This document shows positions 16,788 through 25,654 of a stretch of 64,000 nucleotides of DNA, piece by piece. Numbering within the stretch: position 1 is the first letter of the stretch; each line of letters begins with the position of its first letter. This DNA is from Azoarcus_F sp048158365 (GTDB lineage: Bacteria; Pseudomonadota; Gammaproteobacteria; Burkholderiales; Rhodocyclaceae). Below the pieces are notes generated by a model. That model did not search any database. It saw nothing but the letters and a program-made list of their open reading frames with translations, and was not told the origin of the DNA. The stretch lies in the NCBI GenBank assembly GCA_048158365.1, contig JBLLNL010000001.1, one strand, 5' to 3'. Both the position numbers and the translations under genes were made by a program.

Positions 16788-17969
16788 ATGGCAGCAAAGG
16801 AGTCGAAGAACGACCCAGTCGCTCAGGGCAATGAGGCGGTGGCCGGCAAATCCCGCAAGGCGAGCAAAGTCCGGAGGCCGGTCGCAACGGGGGATGTCGC
16901 ACCCGATCAGACGCTGGACGGCCTGGAGAATTTCGAGATCGCCGAGGCGGTCGATGCGGCAAGCGATTCGAAGCTCGTCGCGCTGGAAGACATCATCCGC
17001 TCAGGGGCAGGGCCGGACGTCAATCAACTGGCCGATCATCTCGGTGCGATTCTGAAGGGGGCATCCCCTGACGACATCGCGATGTTGCGCCGCACCCTGT
17101 TTCAGGACGAGCTCGCGGCGACCTTTCGCACCGGCACCCGGGCGGACGACGAACTCGCCGACGATTGGCGCAGCGGGGGCTATCCGTACAAGAACCTGAT
17201 GAGTCGCAAGACCTACGAGAAGCAGAAGTACGGCTTGCAGGTCGAGCTGCTGAAGCTGCAGAAGTGGGTCAAGGAATCGGGTGAGAAGGTGGTGATCCTG
17301 TTCGAAGGCCGGGATGCTGCCGGCAAGGGCGGAACCATCAAGCGATTCATGGAACACCTCAATCCGCGGGGCGCGCGCGTCATCGCACTCGAGAAACCGA
17401 CCGAAACCGAGCGCGGTCAGTGGTACTTTCAGCGCTACATCCAGAACTTGCCGACGGCCGGCGAGATCGTGCTGTTCGATCGCTCCTGGTACAACAGGGC
17501 CGGGGTCGAGCGGGTGATGGGTTTCTGCTCGGATGCCGAGTATGGCGAATTCATGCGTCAGGCTCCCGAGTTCGAACGCAATCTGGTGCGAAGCGGCATC
17601 ATCCTGATCAAGTTCTGGTTTTCGGTCAGTCGTGACGAGCAGCGCCGCCGTTTCAAGGAGCGTGAAGCGCATCCTCTCAAGCAGTGGAAGTTGAGCCCTA
17701 TCGATCTGGCCTCGCTGGACAAGTGGGACGACTATACCGCTGCGAAGGAGGCGATGTTCTTCCACACGGACACCGCCGATTCGCCGTGGACCGTGGTCAA
17801 GTCCGATTGCAAGAAACGCGCGCGACTGAATGCGATGCGCTACGTGCTGCACAAGCTGCCCTACACCAACAAGGATCAGTTGCGCATCGGACCGATCGAT
17901 CCGCTGCTGGTCGGGCGTGCAAACGTGGTCTACGAGCAGGGCGAGGCGCACGCGGTGGCGATTTTGTGA
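16788..17969 (+). CDS. ppk2: Polyphosphate kinase 2
   Basis: This is a 393-residue enzyme transferring phosphate between polyphosphate and nucleotides. After a charged, Lys-rich N-terminal tail, the catalytic domain (about 130-370) has Walker A GRDAAGKGG (174-182), the lid helix and Walker B DRSWYNRAGVE (231-241). The single-domain layout fits class I/II PPK2; class cannot be fixed by eye. The start at 16788 has AAGGAGG 6 bases upstream. There is no ppk1 or ppx nearby. Conserved YPYKNLMSRKTYE matches family members closely. Confidence 0.92.
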   Translation: MAAKESKNDPVAQGNEAVAGKSRKASKVRRPVATGDVAPDQTLDGLENFEIAEAVDAASDSKLVALEDIIRSGAGPDVNQLADHLGAILKGASPDDIAMLRRTLFQDELAATFRTGTRADDELADDWRSGGYPYKNLMSRKTYEKQKYGLQVELLKLQKWVKESGEKVVILFEGRDAAGKGGTIKRFMEHLNPRGARVIALEKPTETERGQWYFQRYIQNLPTAGEIVLFDRSWYNRAGVERVMGFCSDAEYGEFMRQAPEFERNLVRSGIILIKFWFSVSRDEQRRRFKEREAHPLKQWKLSPIDLASLDKWDDYTAAKEAMFFHTDTADSPWTVVKSDCKKRARLNAMRYVLHKLPYTNKDQLRIGPIDPLLVGRANVVYEQGEAHAVAIL

Positions 17970-18011
17970 CGCAGGCCCGTTTCCGCTTGCAGGAAGTTCC
18001 GGGCGGCCCGG

Positions 18012-18232
18012 CAGATCACGTTCCACTTCTTCTGGTCCATCCAATGTCCTCACTGTGATGATGCGATCCCGTTCCTCGAACGGTTGGTCGCTCCCCGTCC
18101 CTGGGCGGCGTGCTGCTGTGCGCGCCGCAGCGGCTGAGCAACCCGCTGCCGGCGATCGGTCTGCTGATCGCTGCCGGGCTGGTCGTGCTGTTCGCCTTCA
18201 TCGCCGATCGTCGTCGCGCTGCCCGAACCTGA
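18012..18232 (+). pseudogene. Fused relics: thioredoxin-fold segment and a membrane-protein tail
   Basis: One frame reads QITFHFFWSIQCPHCDDAI followed by PFLERLVAPRPW, a good match to the start of a thioredoxin-like domain with its CPHC centre (18045-18056). It stops matching at about 18100. From 18101 another frame reads LGGVLLCAPQRLSNPLPAI and a hydrophobic helix ending in DRRRAART and a stop at 18232, like the last helix of a transporter. Neither has its remaining parts. Both are short, so these are suggestive remnants only. Confidence 0.4.
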
Positions 18233-18319
18233 GGTCCGGGCCGGGCCACTGTGCCACAATAGCGGCCGTTCCTCGCTTCCCGGTCGGGCATCCCCCGTCG
18301 TCAGACTCGTCCCCGCACA

Positions 18320-19615
18320 ATGAACCGGATCTTCCTCGGCATCGTCCTGATCGCATTCTTCGCCGCTGCGTCGCGCGAGATCGCGCATGTCCCGGTCGAG
18401 GGCGTGCAGAGCCCGATGGAGGCTCTGTCCGCCGGCATGATCTCGTCGGCCGGCGGCGCGGTGGAACTCGCGCTCGGGCTGGTCGGCGTGATGACACTGT
18501 TCCTCGGGCTGATGAAGGTCGCCGAAGCGGGCGGATTGCTGACCATCATCGCGCGGCTGATCCGGCCGCTGATGACCCGGCTCTTTCCCGAGGTTCCGCC
18601 CAATCATCCGGCGATGGGTGCGATGATCCTGAACATGTCGGCGAACGCGCTCGGCCTGGGCAACGCGGCCACGCCCTTCGGCATTCGCGCCATGCAGGAA
18701 CTGGACAAGCTCAATACCCGGCCGGGCACCGCGACCAACTCGATGGCGCTGTTTCTCGCGATCAACACGTCCAGCATCACGCTGCTGCCCACCGGCGTGA
18801 TCGCGATCCGCGCCGCGGCAGGCTCGGCCGATCCGGCCGGCATCCTGCCGACTACCCTGTTCGCGACCGTGTGCGCGACGATCGCGGCGATCACCGCGGC
18901 GACGGTGTACAGGCGTTTCTCGGCGATCGGACCGCGTGACCCGGCCGCCGCCGCGATCGAGCGGCCGTGGGTCACCGACGATCCGTCGCGCGAAGCGCTG
19001 CCCGAGGATCCGGGCGCGTATCCGCTGTGGGTGTCATTCCTGGCGCTTGGCAGCATCATCGCGCTGATTCCGGCGACGATCCTGTGGGGACGGGTCATCT
19101 CGCCGTGGATCATCCCCAGCCTGATGATCGGCTTCCTGCTGTTCGGAGCATTACGCGGTGTGCGCATCTACGAGGTGTTCGTCGAGGGCGCGAAGGACGG
19201 CTTCCAGGTCGCGCTGCGCATCATTCCGTATCTGGTCGCGATCCTGGTCGCGGTCGGCATGTTCCGCGCCAGCGGCGCGATGGATGTCATGGTCAGCGTG
19301 CTCGGTGGCTTTACGTCCCGGGTCGGCCTGCCGGCCGAGGCGCTGCCAATGGCGCTGCTGCGGCCCCTGTCCGGTTCCGGCGCGTATGGCGTGATGGCAT
19401 CCATCATCAACGATCCGGCGATCGGTCCGGACAGCTATGTCGGTTATCTGGTCACGACACTGCAGGGATCGACCGAAACCACGTTCTATGTGCTGGCGGT
19501 GTATTTCGGCGCGGTGCAGATCCGCCGCATCCGCCACACGCTGGCCGCTGCGCTGACCGCCGACGTGGTCGCGGTGATCGCGGCGGTGGCGATCTGCAGT
19601 TATCTGTTCCTGTGA
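18320..19615 (+). CDS. Nucleoside-recognition (SpmA-SpmB fusion) membrane protein
   Basis: This 431-residue polytopic inner-membrane protein carries two nucleoside-recognition (Gate) domains. The first half (about 1-200) resembles SpmA (MSANALGLGNAATPFGIRAM, NTSSITLLPTGVIAIR). The second (about 230-431) resembles SpmB (RPLSGSGAYGVM, QGSTETTFYVLAVYFGAV). In spore formers these are separate proteins; fused versions are common in proteobacteria with unknown transport roles. The start at 18320 begins the first membrane helix. Confidence 0.85.
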   Translation: MNRIFLGIVLIAFFAAASREIAHVPVEGVQSPMEALSAGMISSAGGAVELALGLVGVMTLFLGLMKVAEAGGLLTIIARLIRPLMTRLFPEVPPNHPAMGAMILNMSANALGLGNAATPFGIRAMQELDKLNTRPGTATNSMALFLAINTSSITLLPTGVIAIRAAAGSADPAGILPTTLFATVCATIAAITAATVYRRFSAIGPRDPAAAAIERPWVTDDPSREALPEDPGAYPLWVSFLALGSIIALIPATILWGRVISPWIIPSLMIGFLLFGALRGVRIYEVFVEGAKDGFQVALRIIPYLVAILVAVGMFRASGAMDVMVSVLGGFTSRVGLPAEALPMALLRPLSGSGAYGVMASIINDPAIGPDSYVGYLVTTLQGSTETTFYVLAVYFGAVQIRRIRHTLAAALTADVVAVIAAVAICSYLFL

Positions 19616-19642
19616 GCACGCCGCGGGGGACCCGCGGCGTGC
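19616..19642 (+). terminator. Strong GC hairpin immediately after the SpmAB-like gene
   Basis: Twelve-base perfect arms (GCACGCCGCGGG, 19616-19627, and complement 19631-19642) enclose three bases, directly after the stop codon. There is no T-tract, so it may act with Rho or protect the 3' end. Confidence 0.55.
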
Positions 19643-19685
19643 GGCAGTGGCAGTGAAGGGCGGTCTGAGTACCGCATCGAAGAGA

Positions 19686-19755
19686 CCGGCCCTTGGGCCG
19701 GAAATTAAGCCCCGGTGCATCCCGCCCCGGGGTGGCTGAAGACCGGACGTCCGGT
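19686..19755 (+). promoter_or_regulatory. Structured leader upstream of ABC transporter
   Basis: Within about 100 bases before the transporter start there are three GC-rich structures. These are CCGGCCC-TT-GGGCCGG (19686-19701), an AGCCCCGG stem closed by CCGGGGTGGCT (about 19709-19738) and a perfect palindrome ACCGGACGTCCGGT (19742-19755). They are joined by an A-rich linker GAAATTAA. This could be a riboswitch or attenuator; I cannot match it to a known class. Confidence 0.4.
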
Positions 19756-19787
19756 GATGTCCGCTGTCCGACAATCGGGAGTGTTTC

Positions 19788-20714
19788 ATGTTTCAAATCG
19801 AATCCGCCTCGCGCAGAGGCTTTGTGCTTGCCACGGCGACGCTCGCGGCTGCGCTTTCCCTCGGCATCGCCGCACCGGGCGCGCACGCGCAACAGCGCCC
19901 CGCCAAGTTGATCATCACCGCGATCCCGGACGACGGCGACGCAGACCGCATGCGCGAGAACTTCGGCGCGCTCGCGCGCCACCTGGGCGACGCGGTCGGC
20001 CTTCCGGTCGAGTACATGCATGTCGAGAACTACGCGGCCAGCGTGACCGCACTCGCGACCGGCCGCGCGCACATCGCGTGGCTGGGGGCGGTGACGACCG
20101 CGCAGGCCCGCATGATGATGGGTGACCAGCTGACCATTCTCGGCAGCCGCGACATCGACAAAGGCTTCGTCAGCTACTTCATCGCGAATCCGGGGACCGG
20201 ACTGGCGCCGCTATCCGATCTGGGCGAACTCGCGAAGGCGGCCGAAGGCCAGGGCTGGAGCTTCACCTTCGGCAGCAAGAGCAGCACCTCCGGCCACATG
20301 ATGCCGCGCAAGTTCTTCGTGGATCAGACCGGTGTCGCGCCCGAAGCGGTGTTCCGCACCGTGGCCTATTCCGGCAGCCATGACGTGGTGATGCAGATGG
20401 TGGCCGACGGTACCCATCAGGTGGGCGCACTGAACTACGCCTCCTGGGACAAGGCGCCCGCCGAGCTGCAGGCCCGCGCCCCCATCGTCTACACGACGCC
20501 ACCCTTCACCAATTATGCGCTGACCGCCCGCGCCGACCTGGGCGAGGACCTGCTGGCCGGACTGCGCGCCGCGCTGCTCGCGATCGACGGCAGCACTGAC
20601 GAAGGTCGCCGTATCCTCGGCTATCTGAAGGCCGGCAGCTTCGTCGAGGCCGACATGTCCGAATGGATGGGCTATGTCGAACTGCTGGAGTCGGGTATCG
20701 ACATCGGCGGCTGA
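19788..20714 (+). CDS. Phosphonate/selenate-type ABC transporter substrate-binding protein
   Basis: This is a 308-residue periplasmic PhnD-like binding protein. A signal peptide (about 1-34) is followed by LIITAIPDDGDADRM and the oxyanion-binding segment FGSKSSTSGHMMPR (about 161-174). Phosphonate/phosphite-binding relatives have a similar STSG loop, and the exact FGSxSSTSGHxMPR form recalls proteins annotated as putative selenate binders. The substrate is therefore open among phosphonate, phosphite and selenate-like anions. ATPase and permease genes follow with 5 and 13 bp gaps. Confidence 0.8.
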   Translation: MFQIESASRRGFVLATATLAAALSLGIAAPGAHAQQRPAKLIITAIPDDGDADRMRENFGALARHLGDAVGLPVEYMHVENYAASVTALATGRAHIAWLGAVTTAQARMMMGDQLTILGSRDIDKGFVSYFIANPGTGLAPLSDLGELAKAAEGQGWSFTFGSKSSTSGHMMPRKFFVDQTGVAPEAVFRTVAYSGSHDVVMQMVADGTHQVGALNYASWDKAPAELQARAPIVYTTPPFTNYALTARADLGEDLLAGLRAALLAIDGSTDEGRRILGYLKAGSFVEADMSEWMGYVELLESGIDIGG

Positions 20715-20719
20715 CGCGC

Positions 20720-21511
20720 GTGAGCAATCAGGATCGCGCGGTGCATGTCGCCGCTGCATCGGTCGTGTACGGCCGCCAGCGCGTGCTCGAAAACATCGAT
20801 CTCGACATCGCGCCCGGCGAGCGGGTGGCCGTGATCGGACCGTCCGGCGCGGGCAAGACCACGCTGTTCCGGTTGATCGCCGCACTGGTCAAACCGGCCG
20901 AGGGTGAGGTGGTGACGCTCGGGCGCGACACGCGTCGTGTGTCGGGCCGTCCGCTCGCACGCCTGCGGCGGGAGGTCGGTTTCCTGCATCAGCAGGACAA
21001 CCTGATCCCGCAGCTGCGCGTCGTGCACAACGTGCTGATGGGTCGGCTCGGCCACTGGTGGTTCGCGCGTGCGCTGCTGTCGCTGCTGTGGCCGCAGCAG
21101 ATCGAACAGGCCCGCGCGGCGCTGGCGCGGGTGGAACTCGAGGACAGGCTGTGGGCGCTGCCGGACGAATTGTCCGGCGGCCAGCAGCAGCGGGTGGCGG
21201 TCGCACGGCTGATCGTGCAGCAGCCGCGCCTGGTGCTGGCCGACGAACCGGTCAGCGCGCTCGACCTGCGGCTCGGGCGGGAGATCATCGCGCTGCTGTG
21301 CGGGCTCGCGGCGTGCGACGGCGTGACGCTGGTCGTGAACCTGCACACGCTCGACCTGCTGCAGGGCCATTTCGACCGGGTCGTGGCGCTGCGCGGCGGC
21401 CGGTTGTTCTGGCAGGGCAGGCCGGACCAGTTGAGCCAGCTCTTGCTGCGCGAACTCTACGGTGCAGAGTACCGCGCGCTGCATCTGGACGAGATGGCGC
21501 TGCCGGCATGA
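20720..21511 (+). CDS. ABC transporter ATPase, PhnC-like
   Basis: This 263-residue ATPase powers the adjacent permease. Walker A GPSGAGKTT, signature LSGGQQQR and Walker B LVLADEP are all present, with the H-loop in NLHTLD. A GTG at 20720, just after the binding-protein stop, is the likely start; the frame is open upstream inside the previous gene. The segment FLHQQDNLIPQLRVVHNVLMGRLG is typical of PhnC-type ATPases. Confidence 0.88.
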   Translation: MSNQDRAVHVAAASVVYGRQRVLENIDLDIAPGERVAVIGPSGAGKTTLFRLIAALVKPAEGEVVTLGRDTRRVSGRPLARLRREVGFLHQQDNLIPQLRVVHNVLMGRLGHWWFARALLSLLWPQQIEQARAALARVELEDRLWALPDELSGGQQQRVAVARLIVQQPRLVLADEPVSALDLRLGREIIALLCGLAACDGVTLVVNLHTLDLLQGHFDRVVALRGGRLFWQGRPDQLSQLLLRELYGAEYRALHLDEMALPA

Positions 21512-21524
21512 GGTCTGCCCCCGG

Positions 21525-23492
21525 ATGAGCACGCTCGCGCTGGAGCACGCGATCGGCCGTCACGACCGGCGTCCGCTCGGGCATTTCGTCGCGATCCTAG
21601 CGGTGCTGCTCGCGCTGGCTGCCGCCTTCGCCGCAGCCGAATGGGATTTCGCGGCATTGACCGACGCGGAGCGCCGCGCGCAGGCGGCCAGTCGAATCGG
21701 TGCATGGTTCGCCGCCTTCATGTCGCCGGACCTGTCGCGGGCCTTCGTCATGCATGCGTGGGACCTGACGCTGCAGACGCTGTCCGCCGCGGTGCTTGGC
21801 ACGACGCTGGCGGTGATGCTCGCGTGGCCGCTGGCGATGGGGGCGAGCCGGGCGGTGTGCGTGGGCGAGGAGCACGCCCGCGGCAACGTGCGTGGATGGC
21901 GGCATTTCCCGCTGCGCTCGCCGACCGCGTTGCTGTGCGCGGCCTGCCGGTTGGTCCAGGATATCCTGCGCGCGGTGCCGGACTTCGTGTGGGCGATCAT
22001 GCTGGTCGCGATGATCGGGCTCGGGCCGCTCACCGGCGCGTTGGCGCTGGCGCTCAACATCACCGGCATCCTGGCTAAGGTCTATAGCGAGCTGTGGGAC
22101 AGCGTGGACGAGTCGCGTTATGCGCAGGTCAGCAGCCTGGGCGGCGGGCGGATCGCGACCTTTCTGTACGGCATCCGGCCGCTCGCGTCGCGCAACGTGC
22201 TGTCCTTCACGTTGATGCGGGCCGAATGCGCGATCCGCAACGCGGCGGTGATCGGCGCGGTCGGCGGGGGCGGACTGGGTTCCGAGATCTGGTACCAGAT
22301 CCGCTTCGGCGCATGGGACAAGGTCAGCACGCTGATCCTGTTCACGCTGCTGCTGACGCTCACCGCCGATCTCGCGAGCAATTACATCCGCCGTCAGCTG
22401 CGCGGCGACCCGAATCGGGCCGCGGCCGGCGGCGCGGTGAGCGCGTCGTGCGCGGTGGCCGGTCCGGTCGAGGCCGCCGCAGCGATGCCGCGCCCGCCGC
22501 TCCGCCCGTGGTGGGCGACCGGTTTCGTCGCGCTGGTCGTCGTATGGTCGCTGTGGTTCATGGGCTGGGGCAATCACGCCGGGCAGGACGGGGCGCCGCG
22601 CAATCATCTGGCCCCGGCGATGGAACTGTTCACCGGCCAGGCCTGGGACAACCTGCGCTTTTTCGAGCGACTGCTGTCGCCGGAACTCGACCTGGCCGCG
22701 ATCGGGCTCGGCGATCCCGCGCGGGCGGCCGAGCGCGCACAGCAGGGCAAGGCGGTGGCGCTGTTCGCCGAGTTCGGTCCGCTGGATGTGTGGCGGCCGC
22801 AGGCATGGATGGCCTGGAAGGCGGAACTCGACAAATGGTTCGTGTGGCGCGTGATCGCGTCGGCGGCGGTACCGCTCGCGATCGGGATCGTCGGCACGGT
22901 GGCGGGCGTCGCAGCGGCGATCGTGCTGACCTATCCGCATTCGGCGACCTTCCAGTTGCATGCGCCGCGCTTCACCGGCGAAACACCTGCGCCGTGGCGA
23001 CGCGCGTGGCGTGGGGTGTGGCTGGTCGCCGCGCGGGCGGTCGCAGTGGTGTCTCGCGGCGTGCCGGAAGTGATGTGGGCATTCCTGTTCATCGCGTTCT
23101 TCGGACCCGGCCTGGTGGCCGGCACCCTCGCGATCGCGGTGCACACGCTGGGCGTGCTGACCCGTGTGTTCGGCGAGACGGTGGACAACCAGCCGCATCG
23201 GCGCTTCGAACCGGTGTGCGGGGCGTCCCGCCTGGCGACCTTCGGCACGGTCGCAGTACCGCTCGCGTGGCGTGACTGGATGACCTACGCGTTCTTCCAG
23301 TTCGAGAGCAACGTGCGCGCGGCCGTGGTGCTGGGGCTGATCGGTGTCGGCGGCCTGGGCTTCCAGTTCAGCTTCAACTTCGAATGGTTCCGCTTCGAGC
23401 GCGCCGGCACCTATCTGATCATGATCGTCCTGCTGACGGTGATCATCGACCGCACATCGCGGTGGTTGAAGCTGTCGCGCGCCGGGCGCTGA
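21525..23492 (+). CDS. Tandem-fused ABC permease, PhnE-like
   Basis: This 655-residue inner-membrane protein contains two PhnE-type permease domains in one chain (about 30-310 and 350-650), replacing the usual homodimer or pair of genes. Each half has the EAA-like loop and closing motif: AVGGGGLGSEIWYQIRF in the first and GVGGLGFQFSFNFEWF in the second. The linker at about 310-340 is Ala/Pro-rich. The ATG at 21525 is 13 bp after the ATPase stop. The two halves have clearly diverged, so the pore may be asymmetric. Confidence 0.85.
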   Translation: MSTLALEHAIGRHDRRPLGHFVAILAVLLALAAAFAAAEWDFAALTDAERRAQAASRIGAWFAAFMSPDLSRAFVMHAWDLTLQTLSAAVLGTTLAVMLAWPLAMGASRAVCVGEEHARGNVRGWRHFPLRSPTALLCAACRLVQDILRAVPDFVWAIMLVAMIGLGPLTGALALALNITGILAKVYSELWDSVDESRYAQVSSLGGGRIATFLYGIRPLASRNVLSFTLMRAECAIRNAAVIGAVGGGGLGSEIWYQIRFGAWDKVSTLILFTLLLTLTADLASNYIRRQLRGDPNRAAAGGAVSASCAVAGPVEAAAAMPRPPLRPWWATGFVALVVVWSLWFMGWGNHAGQDGAPRNHLAPAMELFTGQAWDNLRFFERLLSPELDLAAIGLGDPARAAERAQQGKAVALFAEFGPLDVWRPQAWMAWKAELDKWFVWRVIASAAVPLAIGIVGTVAGVAAAIVLTYPHSATFQLHAPRFTGETPAPWRRAWRGVWLVAARAVAVVSRGVPEVMWAFLFIAFFGPGLVAGTLAIAVHTLGVLTRVFGETVDNQPHRRFEPVCGASRLATFGTVAVPLAWRDWMTYAFFQFESNVRAAVVLGLIGVGGLGFQFSFNFEWFRFERAGTYLIMIVLLTVIIDRTSRWLKLSRAGR

Positions 23493-23513
23493 GCGCGGTC
23501 CTTTTGCCGATTT

Positions 23514-24605
23514 TCAGCGTTTACGAGTCCGGTAATGCCACCATGGCAAGACCTTGCTCAGCGACAGCACGCGGCCGCATTCGGCGGGAGCGTAGCCCGG
23601 CAGCGCGGCCAGCCGCTCCAGCCATTCGGCGCTGCGCAGGATCTCCATCAGTGCCAGCGTGGCGGGCTGGTCGAGACTGCTCTTCAGGCAGGCGAGGTGA
23701 TAGTGCTCCTCGACGAGCGGCACGAACTCGAGTCCGCGCGCCCTCGCGCTCGCTTCGATGCCGAGTCCGGCGTCCACCGCACCGGCTGCGACCGCTTCGG
23801 CGACCGCCGCATGCGATGGCTCCTCGCGATCGTAGCCCAGGATGTCGTTGGGTCTCAGACCGTTCTCGGCCAGCAGATCGTCGAACAGCACCCGGGTGCC
23901 GGTTCCGCGCGCGCGGTTGGCGAAGCGAGCACGGTGCGTGCGCAGATCCGCGAGCGTCGCGAGGCCCAGCGGGTTGCCCGGCGCGAGGATCAGACCCTGC
24001 ATCCGGCTCGCGAAACCGATCAGCTTGTGCTGACCGGGCCGCAGCAGCGGCTTGTAGGTGCGCTGCGCCAACGTACCGACGGCCGGGCCAAGCCGCGTAT
24101 GAAATCCGGCCATCGTGCAGCGGCCCTCGTTCAATGCGCGAATCGCGTCCACGCTGCCGGTGAAGCGGATGTCGAGATGCAGTCGCCGGCGACGCGCCAG
24201 GTCGCTCAGCGCAGCCAGGGCCTGGTCATGGCTCGCGTAGAAGGTCAGGACATGGGCCGCGTCGTCGAACGCGACCGCGAATGCGCGATCGAGGTCGGCA
24301 CGCAGCGCTTCGATCTGCGGCAGCAGGCGCGCCTGCGCCTGCCGTTCGGCCCACATCAGTTTTGCGGCGAACTCGGTCAGACGGGCGGGTTGACCCTTCT
24401 CCCAGGTGACCAGTTGCTGTCCGAGTTCGACCTCCCAGCGCTTGAGTTCGCCCCACACATGCCGATACGACAGCTCCAGTGCGCGCGCCGCGCCGCTGAT
24501 CGAACCTCGCTCGTTCACCGCCTGCAACAGGTCGATCAGCGGGTTGCGGATCATCGGAGAACCGGCATCGCGCGCCAGCGTGTAGTTCAGGCGAACCCTA
24601 TGCAT
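23514..24605 (-). CDS. ModE-like HTH regulator with a periplasmic-binding-protein domain
   Basis: This 363-residue cytoplasmic regulator has an N-terminal ModE/LysR-type winged helix (about 20-85) that reads LLQAVNERGSISGAARALELSYRHVWGELKRWE. The rest (about 110-340) is a type-2 binding-protein fold like those of molybdate or tungstate binders, with FANRARGTGTRVLFDDLL. It lies convergent to the ABC transporter and divergent from the tungstate-binding gene, so an oxyanion ligand is likely. The first ATG (24605) is preferred because the family N-terminus RVRLNYTLARDAGSP is included. Confidence 0.8.
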   Translation of the reverse strand: MHRVRLNYTLARDAGSPMIRNPLIDLLQAVNERGSISGAARALELSYRHVWGELKRWEVELGQQLVTWEKGQPARLTEFAAKLMWAERQAQARLLPQIEALRADLDRAFAVAFDDAAHVLTFYASHDQALAALSDLARRRRLHLDIRFTGSVDAIRALNEGRCTMAGFHTRLGPAVGTLAQRTYKPLLRPGQHKLIGFASRMQGLILAPGNPLGLATLADLRTHRARFANRARGTGTRVLFDDLLAENGLRPNDILGYDREEPSHAAVAEAVAAGAVDAGLGIEASARARGLEFVPLVEEHYHLACLKSSLDQPATLALMEILRSAEWLERLAALPGYAPAECGRVLSLSKVLPWWHYRTRKR

Positions 24606-24715
24606 GACCGTTCATATTGATGGAAGTCCTGTGTGCTCATAGATTACGTCAATTCCACGAGCCTGTCGGCCTCACCATCGGGATCCGGATTCACCCATCC
24701 ACAGGAGATTTCACA

Positions 24716-25546
24716 ATGAGCTTGATCACTTCGCTTCGCAAGGCTGCAGGCCTGGGCAGGGTTGCGCTTGCATGCATGTTCGCGCTCGCATCGGCGGCCA
24801 CGATGGCGCAGTCGATCGTCGTGGCCTCGACCACGTCGACCGAGCAGTCCGGCCTGTTCGGGCATATCCTGCCGAAATTCACCGGGGCCAGCGGAATCGA
24901 GGTCAGGGTGGTCGCGCTCGGCACCGGGCAGGCGCTGGACGTGGGCCGTCGCGGCGATGCCGACGTGGTGTTCGTGCACAACACCGAGGCCGAGGAGAAG
25001 TTCGTCGCCGACGGGTTCGGTGTGGAGCGTTTCAAGGTCATGTTCAACGATTTCGTGCTGGTCGGCCCGAAGTCGGATCCGGCCGGAACGAAGGGTCAGG
25101 ATATCGTCGCGGCGCTGACGAAGATCGCTGCGTCGAACGCGCCGTTCGTGTCGCGAGGCGACCGCAGTGGCACGCATGCAGCCGAATTGCGCCATTGGAA
25201 AACGGCCGGCATGGGTGAGGACAAGGGCAGCGGCTACAAGGAGTGCGGTTGCGGCATGGGGCCGGCACTGAACATGGGCGCTTCCAGCGGCGCCTACGTG
25301 CTGACCGACCGCGGCACCTGGCTGAGCTTCAAGAACCGCGGCGATCTGACGATTCTGGTCGAAGGCGACTCGCGCCTGTTCAACCAGTACGGCGTGATGG
25401 TGGTCCATCCGGCGCTGCACCCGCATGTTAAGCAGGCCGAAGCGCAGGCGTTCGTCGACTGGCTGGTCTCGGTCGATGGGCAGACCGCGATCGCCTCCTA
25501 TCAGATCGACGGTGAGCAACTGTTCTTCCCGAACGCGGCCGAGTGA
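24716..25546 (+). CDS. tupA: Tungstate-binding periplasmic protein TupA
   Basis: This 276-residue protein is the high-affinity tungstate receptor of a Tup-type ABC system. A signal peptide (about 1-30) ends near TMAQS. The oxyanion-binding VASTTSTEQSGLF and the SRGDRSGTHAAE motif are intact, and GTGQALDVGRRGDADVVFVH is family-typical. It has an unusual KECGCGMG with two Cys in the loop that usually reads GQGMG. ACAGGAGA precedes the ATG at 24716. No tupB or tupC follows; the next gene is a metallo-hydrolase. Confidence 0.9.
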   Translation: MSLITSLRKAAGLGRVALACMFALASAATMAQSIVVASTTSTEQSGLFGHILPKFTGASGIEVRVVALGTGQALDVGRRGDADVVFVHNTEAEEKFVADGFGVERFKVMFNDFVLVGPKSDPAGTKGQDIVAALTKIAASNAPFVSRGDRSGTHAAELRHWKTAGMGEDKGSGYKECGCGMGPALNMGASSGAYVLTDRGTWLSFKNRGDLTILVEGDSRLFNQYGVMVVHPALHPHVKQAEAQAFVDWLVSVDGQTAIASYQIDGEQLFFPNAAE

Positions 25547-25654
25547 GCTGCCCTCGGGTGACGTGAGGTCAGCGGAAGGCGATCGCGCAGCATGATCGAG
25601 GGCTCGGCAAAAGGGTAGACTACGGCCTTCAGTCCGATACCCTGGTCCAGAGTC

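Noticed and set aside
17830..18939. A 369-codon frame overlapping ppk2 and the SpmAB-like gene
   Set aside because: It is an Arg-rich out-of-frame shadow spanning the ends of two real genes without any motif.
19742..19755. ACCGGACGTCCGGT as a guanidine-II (mini-ykkC) stem-loop
   Set aside because: The loop is ACGT instead of ACGR and the required second matching hairpin is absent.
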